Under the pieces are notes generated by a model that was not told the DNA's origin, did not search any database, and was given only the letters and a program-made list of their open reading frames with translations. A stretch of 64,000 nucleotides of DNA from Pedobacter sp. Leaf176 (GTDB lineage Bacteria > Bacteroidota > Bacteroidia > Sphingobacteriales > Sphingobacteriaceae). Location: assembly GCF_001424305.1 (NCBI RefSeq), contig NZ_LMPD01000001.1:248001-312000 (forward strand), read 5' to 3'. Below are positions 45,100 to 54,214 of the stretch, in pieces. A program made the translations under genes and the position numbers. Each line of letters begins with the position of its first letter. The first letter of the stretch is position 1.

Positions 45100-46359
45100 T
45101 TAAAACAAAATCAATTGATTGCTATCCGTCTTCAAATATTTACTCTGGCTTTCTGCCAGAATAAAAGCTTTAATCTGTGTCCCCTGATAATCTTTCAATT
45201 GATAAGGACTATCAACGCAAGTAATGAAATGTTTAGCCCGGTTGTAAGCAACACCAATTTTTTTAAGCTGGTCAATTCTTAATTTTCCAAACTTCCTGGC
45301 CTGAATAATTTTCTGTGCCGACATTACACCAATGCCCGGAATGCGAAGAATCATTTTATAGTCCGCTTTATTAATATCAATTGGGAAATGCTGCATATTC
45401 CGTATGGCCCAACTCAGCTTCGGGTCAATATCCACATCCAGGTTTGGGTTCGCATCATTCAGAATTTCCTGAACCTTAAAACCGTAAAAACGCATTAACC
45501 AATCTGTCTGGTATAACCGGTTTTCCCGCAAAAGCGGAGGTTGTGTACCTAAAACAGGCATTCTTGTGTCGTTGCTAATGGGCACATATCCCGAATAATA
45601 AACTCGTTTTAAAGAGAAGTTTTTGTAGAATGCATTGGCTGTATACATAATATCCTTATCGCTTTCTGGAGTAGCACCAATAACCATCTGCGTACTTTGA
45701 CCGGCTGGAACAAATTTTGGAATGTGTTTAATTAACTTTTTATCTTCTGCAAATTGAGCGATGTTCTGTTGCACAAATGCCAGCGGCTTAATGACATCAT
45801 CATGGCTTTTTTCGGGCGCTAAAAGCTTCAACCCTGCTTCAGTTGGCATTTCTAAATTGATGCTCATCCGATCGGCATACAACCCTGCTTCTTTTATTAA
45901 CTCATCGCTGGCGCCCGGAATTGTTTTTAAATGTATATAACCATTATAATTCTGCTCTAACCGCAATTTTTTGCACACCAGCAATAAACGTTCCATCGTA
46001 AAATCCGCATTTTTGAAAATCCCGGAACTTAAAAAAAGACCTTCAATATAATTTCTTCTATAGAAATTCATCGTCAATTCAACAACTTCGTCTACAGTAA
46101 AGGCTGCACGTTTTACATCATTGCTTTTTCTTGATACGCAAAAAAGGCAATCGTAAATGCAATGATTGGTTAAAAGGATTTTTAATAAAGATACACATCG
46201 TCCATCCTCTGTGTATGTATGGCAGATGCCTGAACTATGGCTGTCACCAAGTCCTTTTCCATCATTTTTTCTGGTTCCACCACTAGATGAACAGGAGACA
46301 TCATATTTTGCAGCATCAGCCAGGATATTTAGTTTTTCACGAATTCTATCAAACGACAT
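45100..46359 (-). CDS. Putative DNA modification/repair radical SAM protein (TIGR03916 type)
   Basis: 419 residues. The radical SAM cluster motif is CIYDCLFC (CxxxCxxC). A family-specific N-terminus has KLNILADAAKYDVSCSSSGG and GICHTYTEDGRC, whose extra cysteines may bind a second cluster. The C-terminal part has a helix-hairpin-helix (LRIPGIGVMSAQKIIQARKFG), which points to DNA binding. It is paired with the TIGR03915-type gene downstream. The combination of a radical SAM core and HhH suggests a DNA-lesion or base-modification enzyme; the substrate is unknown. Confidence 0.9.
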   Translation of the reverse strand: MSFDRIREKLNILADAAKYDVSCSSSGGTRKNDGKGLGDSHSSGICHTYTEDGRCVSLLKILLTNHCIYDCLFCVSRKSNDVKRAAFTVDEVVELTMNFYRRNYIEGLFLSSGIFKNADFTMERLLLVCKKLRLEQNYNGYIHLKTIPGASDELIKEAGLYADRMSINLEMPTEAGLKLLAPEKSHDDVIKPLAFVQQNIAQFAEDKKLIKHIPKFVPAGQSTQMVIGATPESDKDIMYTANAFYKNFSLKRVYYSGYVPISNDTRMPVLGTQPPLLRENRLYQTDWLMRFYGFKVQEILNDANPNLDVDIDPKLSWAIRNMQHFPIDINKADYKMILRIPGIGVMSAQKIIQARKFGKLRIDQLKKIGVAYNRAKHFITCVDSPYQLKDYQGTQIKAFILAESQSKYLKTDSNQLILF

Positions 46360-46513
46360 AGGGTAGCATTTGCTAACAAATATAGCTTGAAATAACTAAA
46401 AATATTAGTATTTTGATAGAAATGGCATTCCTTGTAAGAATATTTCACTCATCATTGCTTAGATATCGCGTTTCCGGGCCTCGAAGATAAGCTGATAATT
46501 AGAATTGAATTCT

Positions 46514-47170
46514 TTATTTACCTTCCCATTCCATGTAGAACTGATCGAGAAATTTGAGCATAAAATTATGCCTGTCCAGCGCCATTTCTCTGCCTTTCTG
46601 AGTATTCATGCTGTCTTTTAGTAAAAGTAATTTTTCATAAAAATGGTTAATCGTTGGTGCGGTTGTGTTTTTGTAGGTCTCTTTAGACGTATGTTGAACA
46701 GGCTTAATTAAAGGGTCATACAGTACCCGGTTTTTAAAACCGCCATAGGTAAATGCACGTGCAATACCTATCGCGCCTATGGCGTCCAGCCTGTCGGCAT
46801 CTTGTACAATATGCATTTCTTTCGATGAAAAGGCGGAACCATCAAAACTGTTTTTAAATGACATATGCTGAATAATCAGTTTTACCTGAGAAATTGTTTC
46901 CGCATTCACTCCTATTGAAATTAAAAATTTTTCTGCCAGATTCGGTCCTAATTCTTCATCGCCGTTATTAAACTTAGGGTCTGCAATATCATGTAATAAG
47001 GCAGCTAGAATTACAACCAATTCGTCTCCTTTTTCGAATTGGTTAATGGTCAATGCCGTTTTATAGACACGTTCTATGTGAAACCAATCATGTCCGGATT
47101 CTGCATTTTCAAGTGTTTTTTTTACGAAATCTATAGTTTTTTCAATGTAATCCTGCATCTGATGGGTCAT
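46514..47170 (-). CDS. HD-domain phosphohydrolase
   Basis: 218 residues of the HD superfamily. The metal ligands are in GHDWFHIERVYKTA (first His), ALLHDIADPKF (HD pair) and VQDADRLDAIGAIGIARAFTYGG. This matches YedJ/YpgQ-like nucleotide phosphohydrolases, for which nucleoside triphosphate or oligoribonucleotide substrates are reported. The exact substrate is not predictable. A second ATG four codons later (MQDYIEK) is an equally good start. Confidence 0.9.
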   Translation of the reverse strand: MTHQMQDYIEKTIDFVKKTLENAESGHDWFHIERVYKTALTINQFEKGDELVVILAALLHDIADPKFNNGDEELGPNLAEKFLISIGVNAETISQVKLIIQHMSFKNSFDGSAFSSKEMHIVQDADRLDAIGAIGIARAFTYGGFKNRVLYDPLIKPVQHTSKETYKNTTAPTINHFYEKLLLLKDSMNTQKGREMALDRHNFMLKFLDQFYMEWEGK

Positions 47171-47228
47171 TTAAATAATAATAAGAAAGGTACAGGAAAA
47201 TAGGTTTAATTTAAAATCTTTGCAACAA

Positions 47229-47510
47229 CTACCTATGAACTGCTACCAATTCTTCAGTTTCAGAGAGATTTTTAATAATTTCTTTATGTTCGAGCGTAAG
47301 CAACTGGGTTACATCTACATCAATAACTGATGCAATCTGAAACAAACGTTCTAGCGTTAATTTACTATACCCAAGTTCTATTTTACTATAGGCATTTTGC
47401 GATATCTTCAATTTCGCTGCCAGATAATCTTGAGTATAATCTCTATATTCTCTGATTTTTCTAATATTCCCGGCAATGTGCTTCATCTTTAAAGCTAATA
47501 GATTTTCCAT
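47229..47510 (-). CDS. XRE-family helix-turn-helix regulator
   Basis: 93 residues with a single HTH_3 domain (about 11-68): IRKIREYRDYTQDYLAAKLKISQNAYSKIELG, then LTLERLFQIASVIDVDVTQLL. There is no further domain. Small Cro/C1-type proteins like this control a few nearby genes or sense nothing obvious. No toxin partner or restriction gene is adjacent, so it is not part of an evident toxin-antitoxin or R-M set. Confidence 0.9.
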   Translation of the reverse strand: MENLLALKMKHIAGNIRKIREYRDYTQDYLAAKLKISQNAYSKIELGYSKLTLERLFQIASVIDVDVTQLLTLEHKEIIKNLSETEELVAVHR

Positions 47511-47638
47511 AGATAAGGTTTTATTCTAATACCATATAAACGAAAATTGCCTATAAAAGGATTTTGAAAATAAACTTTCAGTAACAATCTTATGTAAAAA
47601 GATAAATTTATGTCGTTTAAAGAAGAATATACTGGCAA

Positions 47639-48826
47639 TTATTCCGTAACCGCATTCAGGGGTGCCCTTCTGCTTCCGTCGTAAAGTTCATACTCAAGTA
47701 AGCGACAATCGAGTTTGCCGTTATAGAATTCTATTTTCTTTGACGCTTTTAACCCGATTTTTTTAGCTAAATCCGGATTGCCTGTAAAAATATAGCCTGT
47801 AAACCCTTTACATTCTTTTTTCATAAAATCACCCATGCGTTTGTAAGTCAATTCCAGTTTGCTATGGACGCCAAGTCTTTCGCCATATTCCGGATTAAAA
47901 ACAACAACGCCTTTTTCGCCTTCCGGGACAGGCGTTAATTCGAAATCGCAAACCTGGAAGTCAATTAATGTGTCAACACCAGCGGTTTTCGCATTTTTTC
48001 TGGTCACTTCTACTGCATCTTCTGAAATATCTGAAGCAACGATTTTTAAATCAATATTTTTTACTACCTGATCTTTTAATATTCTGCGTTCAGCAAAAAA
48101 CACCTCTTCGTTATAACCCATTATATGCATAAAACCGTAGTTCATGCGGTATAAACCTGGTGCCCGATTGGTTGCAATTAATGCAGCTTCAATAGCTAAC
48201 GTTCCGGAACCACACATTGGATTGATAAAGGGCGACTTTTTGTCCCATTGTGTTGCATAAATTACACCCGAGGCAAGCGCCTCCAGCATGGGCGCCTTGC
48301 CCGGAATTTTCCGGTAACCGTGTTTGGCTAGAGTTTCGCCGGACGTGTCTATAAAAACAGTAGCCTCGGCATCTTTCCAATATAAATGAACAACTGCTTT
48401 ATTGGCATCGGATCCGGAATTCGGACGGATTCCTTTTTTTTCTTTCAAACGGTCAACAATCGCATCTTTTACTTTCAAATTAGCAAAAAGGGGCGTGGTG
48501 ATGTTCGGATTATCCACATTAGAAGTGACAGAAAAGTAACCTGTAAAATCAATTAATTCTTCCCATTCGATAGCCGAAATTTCCCGGTATAAATCATCGG
48601 GTGTAATGGCTTTAAAACTTTTTATAGCGTATAAAACCTGACTTGCACAGCGCAGGTTTAAATTTAACTTAATACATTCTGTGAGCGTTATATTCAATTC
48701 TACACCAGTTGCAAAGGCTCGTTCTATGGTATAACCTAAAGCGTTCACTTCTTCCTGCAGATATGGAGATAGGCGGTTGTTACAGGTAATAATTACCTTG
48801 CTTTTATTGTGGAAAACTTGCATCAT
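47639..48826 (-). CDS. THUMP-domain RNA (guanine-N2) methyltransferase, RlmL-type
   Basis: 395 residues. The N-terminal ferredoxin-like/THUMP domain (VIITCNNRLSPYLQEEVNALG to about 165) is followed by a Rossmann methyltransferase domain with the motif SPFINPMCGSGTLAIEAALIA and the catalytic-type VVFNPEYGERLG (NPxYG). It resembles the N-terminal half of E. coli RlmL (23S m2G2445), without the RlmK part. Target specificity is inferred from family. It is transcribed divergently from the DUF3127 gene. Confidence 0.9.
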   Translation of the reverse strand: MMQVFHNKSKVIITCNNRLSPYLQEEVNALGYTIERAFATGVELNITLTECIKLNLNLRCASQVLYAIKSFKAITPDDLYREISAIEWEELIDFTGYFSVTSNVDNPNITTPLFANLKVKDAIVDRLKEKKGIRPNSGSDANKAVVHLYWKDAEATVFIDTSGETLAKHGYRKIPGKAPMLEALASGVIYATQWDKKSPFINPMCGSGTLAIEAALIATNRAPGLYRMNYGFMHIMGYNEEVFFAERRILKDQVVKNIDLKIVASDISEDAVEVTRKNAKTAGVDTLIDFQVCDFELTPVPEGEKGVVVFNPEYGERLGVHSKLELTYKRMGDFMKKECKGFTGYIFTGNPDLAKKIGLKASKKIEFYNGKLDCRLLEYELYDGSRRAPLNAVTE

Positions 48827-48895
48827 ATTGTATGCGAAGTTATCAATAAAATTATAGAGATTTGATCTTTATAGTACAATTAAGTCGTATTTGAT

Positions 48896-49267
48896 ATGGA
48901 AATTAAAGGAAAAGTACACGAAGTAGGTGCCACACAACAAGTAAGTGAAACGTTTAAAAAACGTGATTTAATAGTAGAATATGCAGAAAATCCAACATAT
49001 CCGGAATACATCCGCTTTGAGGCTTTACAAGACAAAGCAGCATTATTAGATAGTTTTAAAGCAGGCGACGAAGTTGAAGTTTTCTTTAATCTACGTGGCC
49101 GTCCATGGACAGATAAAACAGGAAAAACATCGTACTTTAACAGTTTGGTTATCTGGAGAATTAATGCAATCGCAGCTGGTGCACCGGCAGCGGCAACTCC
49201 GGCCTATGCAGCGCCTGCTGATGTGAGCAATACCCCAGGAGGTGAAGATGATGATTTGCCTTTTTAA
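48896..49267 (+). CDS. DUF3127 protein with SSB-like C-terminal tail
   Basis: 123 residues. The compact N-terminal domain of about 95 residues (MEIKGKVHEVGATQQVSETFKKRDLIVEY, then VEVFFNLRGRPWTDKTGKTSYFNSLVIWRI) is DUF3127. A flexible Ala/Pro-rich linker ends in an acidic tip, DDDLPF. That tip has the same form as the SSB C-terminal peptide (DDDIPF in E. coli) that recruits repair and replication proteins. The overall shape, a small beta-rich domain plus linker plus acidic Phe-ended tail, is that of an SSB, but the domain is a separate family. Function unknown. A strong terminator follows. Confidence 0.88.
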   Translation: MEIKGKVHEVGATQQVSETFKKRDLIVEYAENPTYPEYIRFEALQDKAALLDSFKAGDEVEVFFNLRGRPWTDKTGKTSYFNSLVIWRINAIAAGAPAAATPAYAAPADVSNTPGGEDDDLPF

Positions 49268-49303
49268 ATAAAGAATCTTTTTTAAGCAAACAATTTTTGA
49301 ATG

Positions 49304-49333
49304 AAATGCCGGAAATTTTCCGGCATTTTTTTT
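49304..49333 (+). terminator. Intrinsic terminator after DUF3127 gene
   Basis: AATGCCGGAAATTTTCCGGCATT forms a 9-pair stem and is followed by eight T. It lies 38 bases after the stop. Confidence 0.93.
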
Positions 49334-49349
49334 AGGTATTGCACGGGGG

Positions 49350-49396
49350 GACTTCCGAAATTAACCCACACGTGCTAGATTGAAAGTTCGGAAGTC
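49350..49396. repeat. REP-like palindrome GACTTCCGAA...TTCGGAAGTC
   Basis: GACTTCCGAA (49350-49359) and TTCGGAAGTC (49387-49396) are perfect 10-base inverted arms around a 27-base loop. They resemble in layout and sequence the longer palindrome at 63943-63990 (..CGAAGTCT / AGACTTCG..), next to a dead REP transposase. The gap has no gene. Confidence 0.7.
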
Positions 49397-49520
49397 TAAG
49401 CAGCAGCCTTGCTGTTAAATTATGTTAAATACATACATTTCAGCGCGTTATTAAGTATTTTTGTATACTTAATTTTGGCATTGCAATTATAAATTCTTTG
49501 TCTCCGTATAGCGTTAGTTA

Positions 49521-51365
49521 ATGAAGAAAAAAAGTTTTTGGTTTATTACTGTTTTAATGACAGTGGCTTTACTTGGCGTTTTTGTAATGCAATTGTATTA
49601 CATCAGGGAAGCTTATAACCTAAAATCGCAACTTTTCGATGAGCAGGTAAACCAAACATTAACTGCTGTTGTAAATAAAATTCAAAGGCTCAATGCAGCG
49701 GACAGGATCAATCGAAAAGACATCGAAAATAAAATAAAGCGAAGTCAGGATTTAAGGCAAAGGCAACTTGATATTAAAGATTTGCGGCAACAGTTTGCTG
49801 AAGCATCAGATTTAAGACAGGCGGAACGTGAAAATCTTGTAGAAAACTATTTAAATCAGCAAGATAGTTTGATCAGAGCTTCATATGCTGCACCCAAGGT
49901 AATTAGCGAAAGAGAATATGTCTCTTTATCGCCTGGTGGTAAATCGAGTCTCGATATGCAGTTCAATGCTGTGGTAGATGCAAACAGCTTAACAGTGAAA
50001 AGGATAAGTTTGCGCTCAAAATTCTTTTCGCCTGACACAAAAACTTTTAATTTCAGAACTGCGCAGAATCTACCGGATTCCATTCGATATCAGGTTTTTG
50101 AGCCAGCGACAGGGAAACCATTATTACTGACATTGCCAAAAATTTCTGATGATTTGGTGAAGAAGTTTAAACGGGAGGATGATATTGCAAAAAGACAGTT
50201 GGAACTTAAAATAGCTGCATTAGGAAAAGATACCCTACCTTATAAAACCGGTTACAATTTGTTGGCGGATGTGGCCAAGGAAATGAATGAAAAAAATATC
50301 CCGCTTGCTCAAAGGATAAATTTCGGCTCGCTTCAGGAAACACTTAAGAAATCTTTTTTGGACCATAATATTAGCCAGGACTATAATTTTAGGGTTAAGC
50401 TTGCCGAAAAGGATTCCGTGCTTTACTATCAGGCTTCTTATCCCGAACAAACGTTCTTGCCCAAAAATACCTATCGTACAACCCTTTTCGGTAATGATTT
50501 ATTTCGTGACCCCGGAATTTTAGAAGTTAATTTTCCGGAAAAGAATTCGGCAATCATAGGTAATCTAAGTGCTACATTAGCTTCATCTGTGGGCCTTTTG
50601 CTGGTACTGGTTTTCATCTTCAGTTACACGCTTTATGCAATATTGAAGCAGAAAAAAATCTCTGAAATGAAAACAGATTTTATCAATAATATGACGCATG
50701 AATTTAAGACACCCGTGGCCACCATTATGATTGCCAGCGAAGCGCTTAAAGATCCGGAGGTTACTGAAGATAAAACGCGTCTAAAAAGACTGGCAGGGAT
50801 AATTTATGATGAAAATGTAAGGCTTGGTAATCATATCGAACGTGTGCTCAGCATTGCCCGTCTGGAGAAAGGCGAACTTAAGATGGAAAATACTGAAGTC
50901 GATATGAACGATTTAATTATGATTGTTCTCGATAGTATGAGCCTTCAGTTACAAAAGAAAAATGCTGTTTTAAATGTGCATACAGATGCCGAGAACGCAA
51001 TCGTATTTGGAGATGAATTACACCTTTCCAATGTGCTCTATAATCTGATAGACAATGCAAATAAATACAGCAGGGACGTACCGGAAATATCGATTATAAC
51101 GAAAAATATAGGCAATAAGCTGGTAATCGAAATTGCAGATAAAGGTATCGGAATGAGCAAGGAACATTCAAAAAGAGTATTCGACCAATTTTACAGGGTT
51201 CCAACAGGTAATTTACATGATGTAAAAGGCTTCGGACTCGGACTGAATTATGTACAGGATATAATTAAAAAATTGAACGGAAGTATAAAAGTAAGCAGCG
51301 AAAAAGATAAAGGGACTACTTTTGAAATCACCTTATCTTTTGTGAAAACTTCACTGCCGGCATGA
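49521..51365 (+). CDS. RprX-like sensor histidine kinase
   Basis: 614 residues. The first membrane helix is at about 6-26. A large periplasmic region (about 27-350), rich in charged helices at first (KIKRSQDLRQRQLDIKDLRQQ), leads to the second helix at about 353-375. HisKA has His393 in NNMTHEFKTPVATI, followed by HATPase (NLIDNANKYS, DKGIGMSKE, GFGLGLNYV). Size and layout match RprX-type kinases of Bacteroidota. The cognate OmpR-type regulator follows after 142 bases. The signal is unknown, probably envelope-related. Confidence 0.92.
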   Translation: MKKKSFWFITVLMTVALLGVFVMQLYYIREAYNLKSQLFDEQVNQTLTAVVNKIQRLNAADRINRKDIENKIKRSQDLRQRQLDIKDLRQQFAEASDLRQAERENLVENYLNQQDSLIRASYAAPKVISEREYVSLSPGGKSSLDMQFNAVVDANSLTVKRISLRSKFFSPDTKTFNFRTAQNLPDSIRYQVFEPATGKPLLLTLPKISDDLVKKFKREDDIAKRQLELKIAALGKDTLPYKTGYNLLADVAKEMNEKNIPLAQRINFGSLQETLKKSFLDHNISQDYNFRVKLAEKDSVLYYQASYPEQTFLPKNTYRTTLFGNDLFRDPGILEVNFPEKNSAIIGNLSATLASSVGLLLVLVFIFSYTLYAILKQKKISEMKTDFINNMTHEFKTPVATIMIASEALKDPEVTEDKTRLKRLAGIIYDENVRLGNHIERVLSIARLEKGELKMENTEVDMNDLIMIVLDSMSLQLQKKNAVLNVHTDAENAIVFGDELHLSNVLYNLIDNANKYSRDVPEISIITKNIGNKLVIEIADKGIGMSKEHSKRVFDQFYRVPTGNLHDVKGFGLGLNYVQDIIKKLNGSIKVSSEKDKGTTFEITLSFVKTSLPA

Positions 51366-51507
51366 GAATGCAATATATCGATAGATAAATAATGCTTTAG
51401 GATTTAACTAGCTGAATAATTAATTTAATTATCAATCTTAATTAAACCATCATGCTTTATCAGAATCGAACCCTTAACGTAAATAACTATACCAACAACA
51501 GGAAAAA

Positions 51508-52203
51508 ATGAAAAAAATACTTTTAGTAGAAGACGATCCTAATTTAGGCCTGCTGTTGCAAGATTATTTGCAGTTGAAAGGAAAGTTTGATGTTGTTTTG
51601 TGTACTGATGGTGAAGAGGGCCTTAAAACTTTTAATAAGCAAAATTTTGATCTTTGTATTCTTGATGTGATGATGCCAAAGAAGGATGGATTTACTTTAG
51701 GTAAAGACATCAGAAAAATAAATGACCATGTGCCTATTATATTTGCTACTGCCAAAACCATGCTTGAAGATAAATCTTCTGCATATGATTTAGGTGGAGA
51801 TGATTACATTACAAAGCCATTTCGTATTGAAGAACTTTTGCTTCGTATAAATGCGATGTTTAAACGCATCTCTAATAAAACGGGAAGTCATGAGGAAATT
51901 GCTGAAAGTCAGTTTTCCATCGGGAAATACAATTTTGATTATACAACACAGGTCATAACCTGGGAAGGGCAGACCCAGAAATTATCAACCAAGGAGGCGG
52001 AATTGCTACGGTTGCTGTGCCTTAAGAAAAACACGGTATTAACACGTGAAGAAGCGCTATTAACCATCTGGCATGATGACAATTATTTCAACGGACGAAG
52101 TATGGACGTTTTTTTGAGCAAACTACGTAAATATTTAAGAGAAGATCCAGCTGTAGAGATTATCAACGTTCACGGAAAAGGCTATAAACTTTTGGTTAGT
52201 TAA
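51508..52203 (+). CDS. RprY-like OmpR-family response regulator
   Basis: 231 residues. The receiver (about 1-120) has the acid pair ED/D at 8-10, phosphoacceptor Asp53 in CILDVMMPKKDGFTLG and Lys in TKPFRIEEL. A winged-helix DNA-binding domain (about 130-231) has TKEAELLRLLCLKKNTVLTREEALLTIWHDD and FLSKLRKYLREDP. The sequence around the phosphoacceptor is the RprY form. It pairs with the kinase just upstream. The 3' end overlaps by four bases the end of the convergent mqnD gene. Confidence 0.94.
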   Translation: MKKILLVEDDPNLGLLLQDYLQLKGKFDVVLCTDGEEGLKTFNKQNFDLCILDVMMPKKDGFTLGKDIRKINDHVPIIFATAKTMLEDKSSAYDLGGDDYITKPFRIEELLLRINAMFKRISNKTGSHEEIAESQFSIGKYNFDYTTQVITWEGQTQKLSTKEAELLRLLCLKKNTVLTREEALLTIWHDDNYFNGRSMDVFLSKLRKYLREDPAVEIINVHGKGYKLLVS

Positions 52204-53033
52204 TCCGAGGCATACAGATCCTCCGGTACAGCGGGAATGAGGTTGCGTTCCTGTGCAAGGCCAAATAAAGTGTTAATGGCTTTCCGGCCTTCTTTTCCTA
52301 AATCTATGCTGTATTTATTGACATATAATTCTATATGTTTATACATCACAGCTTCATCCATTTCCTGCGCATGTTGTTTGATAAAATCAACACATGATTT
52401 TGGATTGGCAAAGGCATATTCAACAGATTGGCGAATGAGGCGGTTAACTTTTAGTTGGATAGCTTTGTCTAATTTTCTATTGATTACAATTCCTCCTAAA
52501 GGAATCGCACAGCCCGTTAATTGTTCCCAATAATCCCCTAAATCGATAACTTTGTGTAAACCTTTATCCTGGTATGTGAAACGGTTTTCGTGGATAATTA
52601 AGCCTAAATCTATCTTTTCTTCAAGCAGAGTAGATTCAATTTCGGAAAAAACCATTATTTCCTTATTTTGCAATGCAGGGTAGGCGATACCCAGTAGGAA
52701 ATTTGCTGTTGTATATTTTCCTGGAATGCCCACCTTTAATTCCGGACTTAATTTACCTGTTAAATCTTTTTTACTTATCAGCAAAGGCCCGACCCCAAAG
52801 CCCAAAGCGCTGCCCGCATCAAGTAGTGCATATTCCTTGGCAACATATGCAAAAGCATGGAAACTTAACTTAGTTATGTCTAATTCACCCTTTAAAGCCT
52901 TTTGGTTAAGTGTTTCCACATCATCAAAACAGACTTCGAATTCTAAACCTTCTGTGTCAATTTTGTGGTGTATTAAGGCATCAAAAATAAATGTATCGTT
53001 AGGGCAGGGCGAAAAGCCGAGGGTAAGTTTCAT
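52200..53033 (-). CDS. mqnD: 1,4-dihydroxy-6-naphthoate synthase MqnD
   Basis: 277 residues, periplasmic-binding-protein-like fold. MKLTLGFSPCPNDTFIFDALIHHKI is the family opening, with TKLSFHAFAYVAKEYALLDAGSALGFGVGPLLI further on. MqnD opens cyclic dehypoxanthine futalosine to 1,4-dihydroxy-6-naphthoate, in the menaquinone route via futalosine. The next gene upstream (40 bases) encodes MqnB of the same pathway, confirming the assignment. Confidence 0.93.
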   Translation of the reverse strand: MKLTLGFSPCPNDTFIFDALIHHKIDTEGLEFEVCFDDVETLNQKALKGELDITKLSFHAFAYVAKEYALLDAGSALGFGVGPLLISKKDLTGKLSPELKVGIPGKYTTANFLLGIAYPALQNKEIMVFSEIESTLLEEKIDLGLIIHENRFTYQDKGLHKVIDLGDYWEQLTGCAIPLGGIVINRKLDKAIQLKVNRLIRQSVEYAFANPKSCVDFIKQHAQEMDEAVMYKHIELYVNKYSIDLGKEGRKAINTLFGLAQERNLIPAVPEDLYASD

Positions 53034-53073
53034 GCGTCAAAATTAAGCTAAGCTGTAAATTAGTTCGTCATAA

Positions 53074-53697
53074 TCAATTCATATCTGACAGAAAGGCAAT
53101 TGCCCAGTTATTTAAATTTTTAATCGCTAATCCAATTTTCCACTTGTCTTTATTACGGGGCTCAACATAATTAGAAATGCTTCGGATTTGCAGGCAGTTT
53201 ATCGATTCCTGCTGACAAGCAAAAAAAACTGCAGCGCCTTCCATGCTTTCCGTTTTTGGATGCAACCGCTCGGTCAAAGTCCGGATATTTTTTTCATTTC
53301 CGCTTACCCGGTTTACGGTTACCCCGGAAACCTGTGGTAAATCGACATTAATCAGGCTTTTAGATTTGTAAGTATGCTCCCCAAAACCCAAATCAGTTAT
53401 GGTTAAAAAGTTATCTCCATCTTCGGCACCCAATTCTGCAAAGGTATCTTCTGTTATATTTAGCAAACTTCCCAGTTCAATTTTTCTGTCGAAACAGCCA
53501 GCTATTCCTAAATTTAAAACCAAATCATAGCGATGTGATAAGTGTTTGCCAAGTGAAAATGCGGTGGCGACCATACCCACACCAGTAATTAAAATATCGA
53601 AGCTTTTTCCTTCAATAAAATCTTCTTCCTGTAAATTAAAATGCTGATATAGAAAGGTGAGTTCAGCTTTGGTAGCGGCTACAACTAATGTTTTCAT
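53074..53697 (-). CDS. mqnB: Futalosine hydrolase MqnB
   Basis: 207 residues of the nucleoside phosphorylase-like fold. GVGMVATAFSLGKHL, LNLGIAGCFD and the active-site ESMEGAAVFFACQ are characteristic. It removes hypoxanthine from futalosine to give dehypoxanthine futalosine. Together with mqnD it shows that this organism makes menaquinone by the futalosine path rather than the classical Men path; the other pathway genes (mqnA, mqnC) are not in the window. Confidence 0.92.
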   Translation of the reverse strand: MKTLVVAATKAELTFLYQHFNLQEEDFIEGKSFDILITGVGMVATAFSLGKHLSHRYDLVLNLGIAGCFDRKIELGSLLNITEDTFAELGAEDGDNFLTITDLGFGEHTYKSKSLINVDLPQVSGVTVNRVSGNEKNIRTLTERLHPKTESMEGAAVFFACQQESINCLQIRSISNYVEPRNKDKWKIGLAIKNLNNWAIAFLSDMN

Positions 53698-53797
53698 GAT
53701 GTAAATTTAGTGGATTCTTTTAATTTAAATTGCTTTCTTTAAGCATTGGCCTTTAGGCTTAAAGCTTTATCTGTATATTTGCCGTTTAATTATAATA

Positions 53798-54208
53798 ATG
53801 ATTTATATAACAAGAAAAGCATCATTTAATGCAGCGCATAAGCTGGCCCGTACGGATTGGGATGATGAAAAAAATGCTGAAGTTTATGGTAAGTGCGCTA
53901 ACCCTAACTGGCATGGTCATAATTATTGGCTTTATGTTACTGTAAAAGGCGAAGTTAATCCTGAAACAGGGTTTCTTGTAGACCTTAAATGGTTAAAAGA
54001 TGTAATGAATACGTACGTAGTGGACAAAATCGATCATAAAAATTTGAATCTTGACGTAGATTTTATGAAAGGTAAACTCGCCTCAACAGAAAACCTTGCG
54101 ATTGCAGTTTGGGAAGAGTTAACTTCACCAATTGCAGAAAGCGGTGCTGTTTTGCACAGCGTTAAAATTTACGAAACGGAAAATAATTTTGTTGAATATT
54201 TTGGTTAA
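53798..54208 (+). CDS. 6-pyruvoyl/6-carboxy-tetrahydropterin synthase family (QueD/PTPS)
   Basis: 136 residues, T-fold. The zinc-binding His residues are in FNAAHKLA and HGHNY; the active-site Cys is in GKCANPNWHGHNY. The spacing Cys-x5-HGH is like eukaryotic 6-pyruvoyl-tetrahydropterin synthase (CNNPNGHGHNY) rather than E. coli QueD (Cys-x3-HGH). It acts on dihydroneopterin triphosphate made by FolE, whose gene follows after six bases. The product could feed queuosine or a tetrahydrobiopterin-like cofactor; sequence alone does not decide. TATATTTG at 53774-53781 may be a -7 box. Confidence 0.9.
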   Translation: MIYITRKASFNAAHKLARTDWDDEKNAEVYGKCANPNWHGHNYWLYVTVKGEVNPETGFLVDLKWLKDVMNTYVVDKIDHKNLNLDVDFMKGKLASTENLAIAVWEELTSPIAESGAVLHSVKIYETENNFVEYFG

Positions 54209-54214
54209 ACCTGA

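Noticed and set aside
47229..47510. XRE regulator as antitoxin of a toxin-antitoxin pair
   Set aside because: The neighbours are an HD hydrolase and an RNA methyltransferase with normal housekeeping features; no toxin-like small protein is adjacent.
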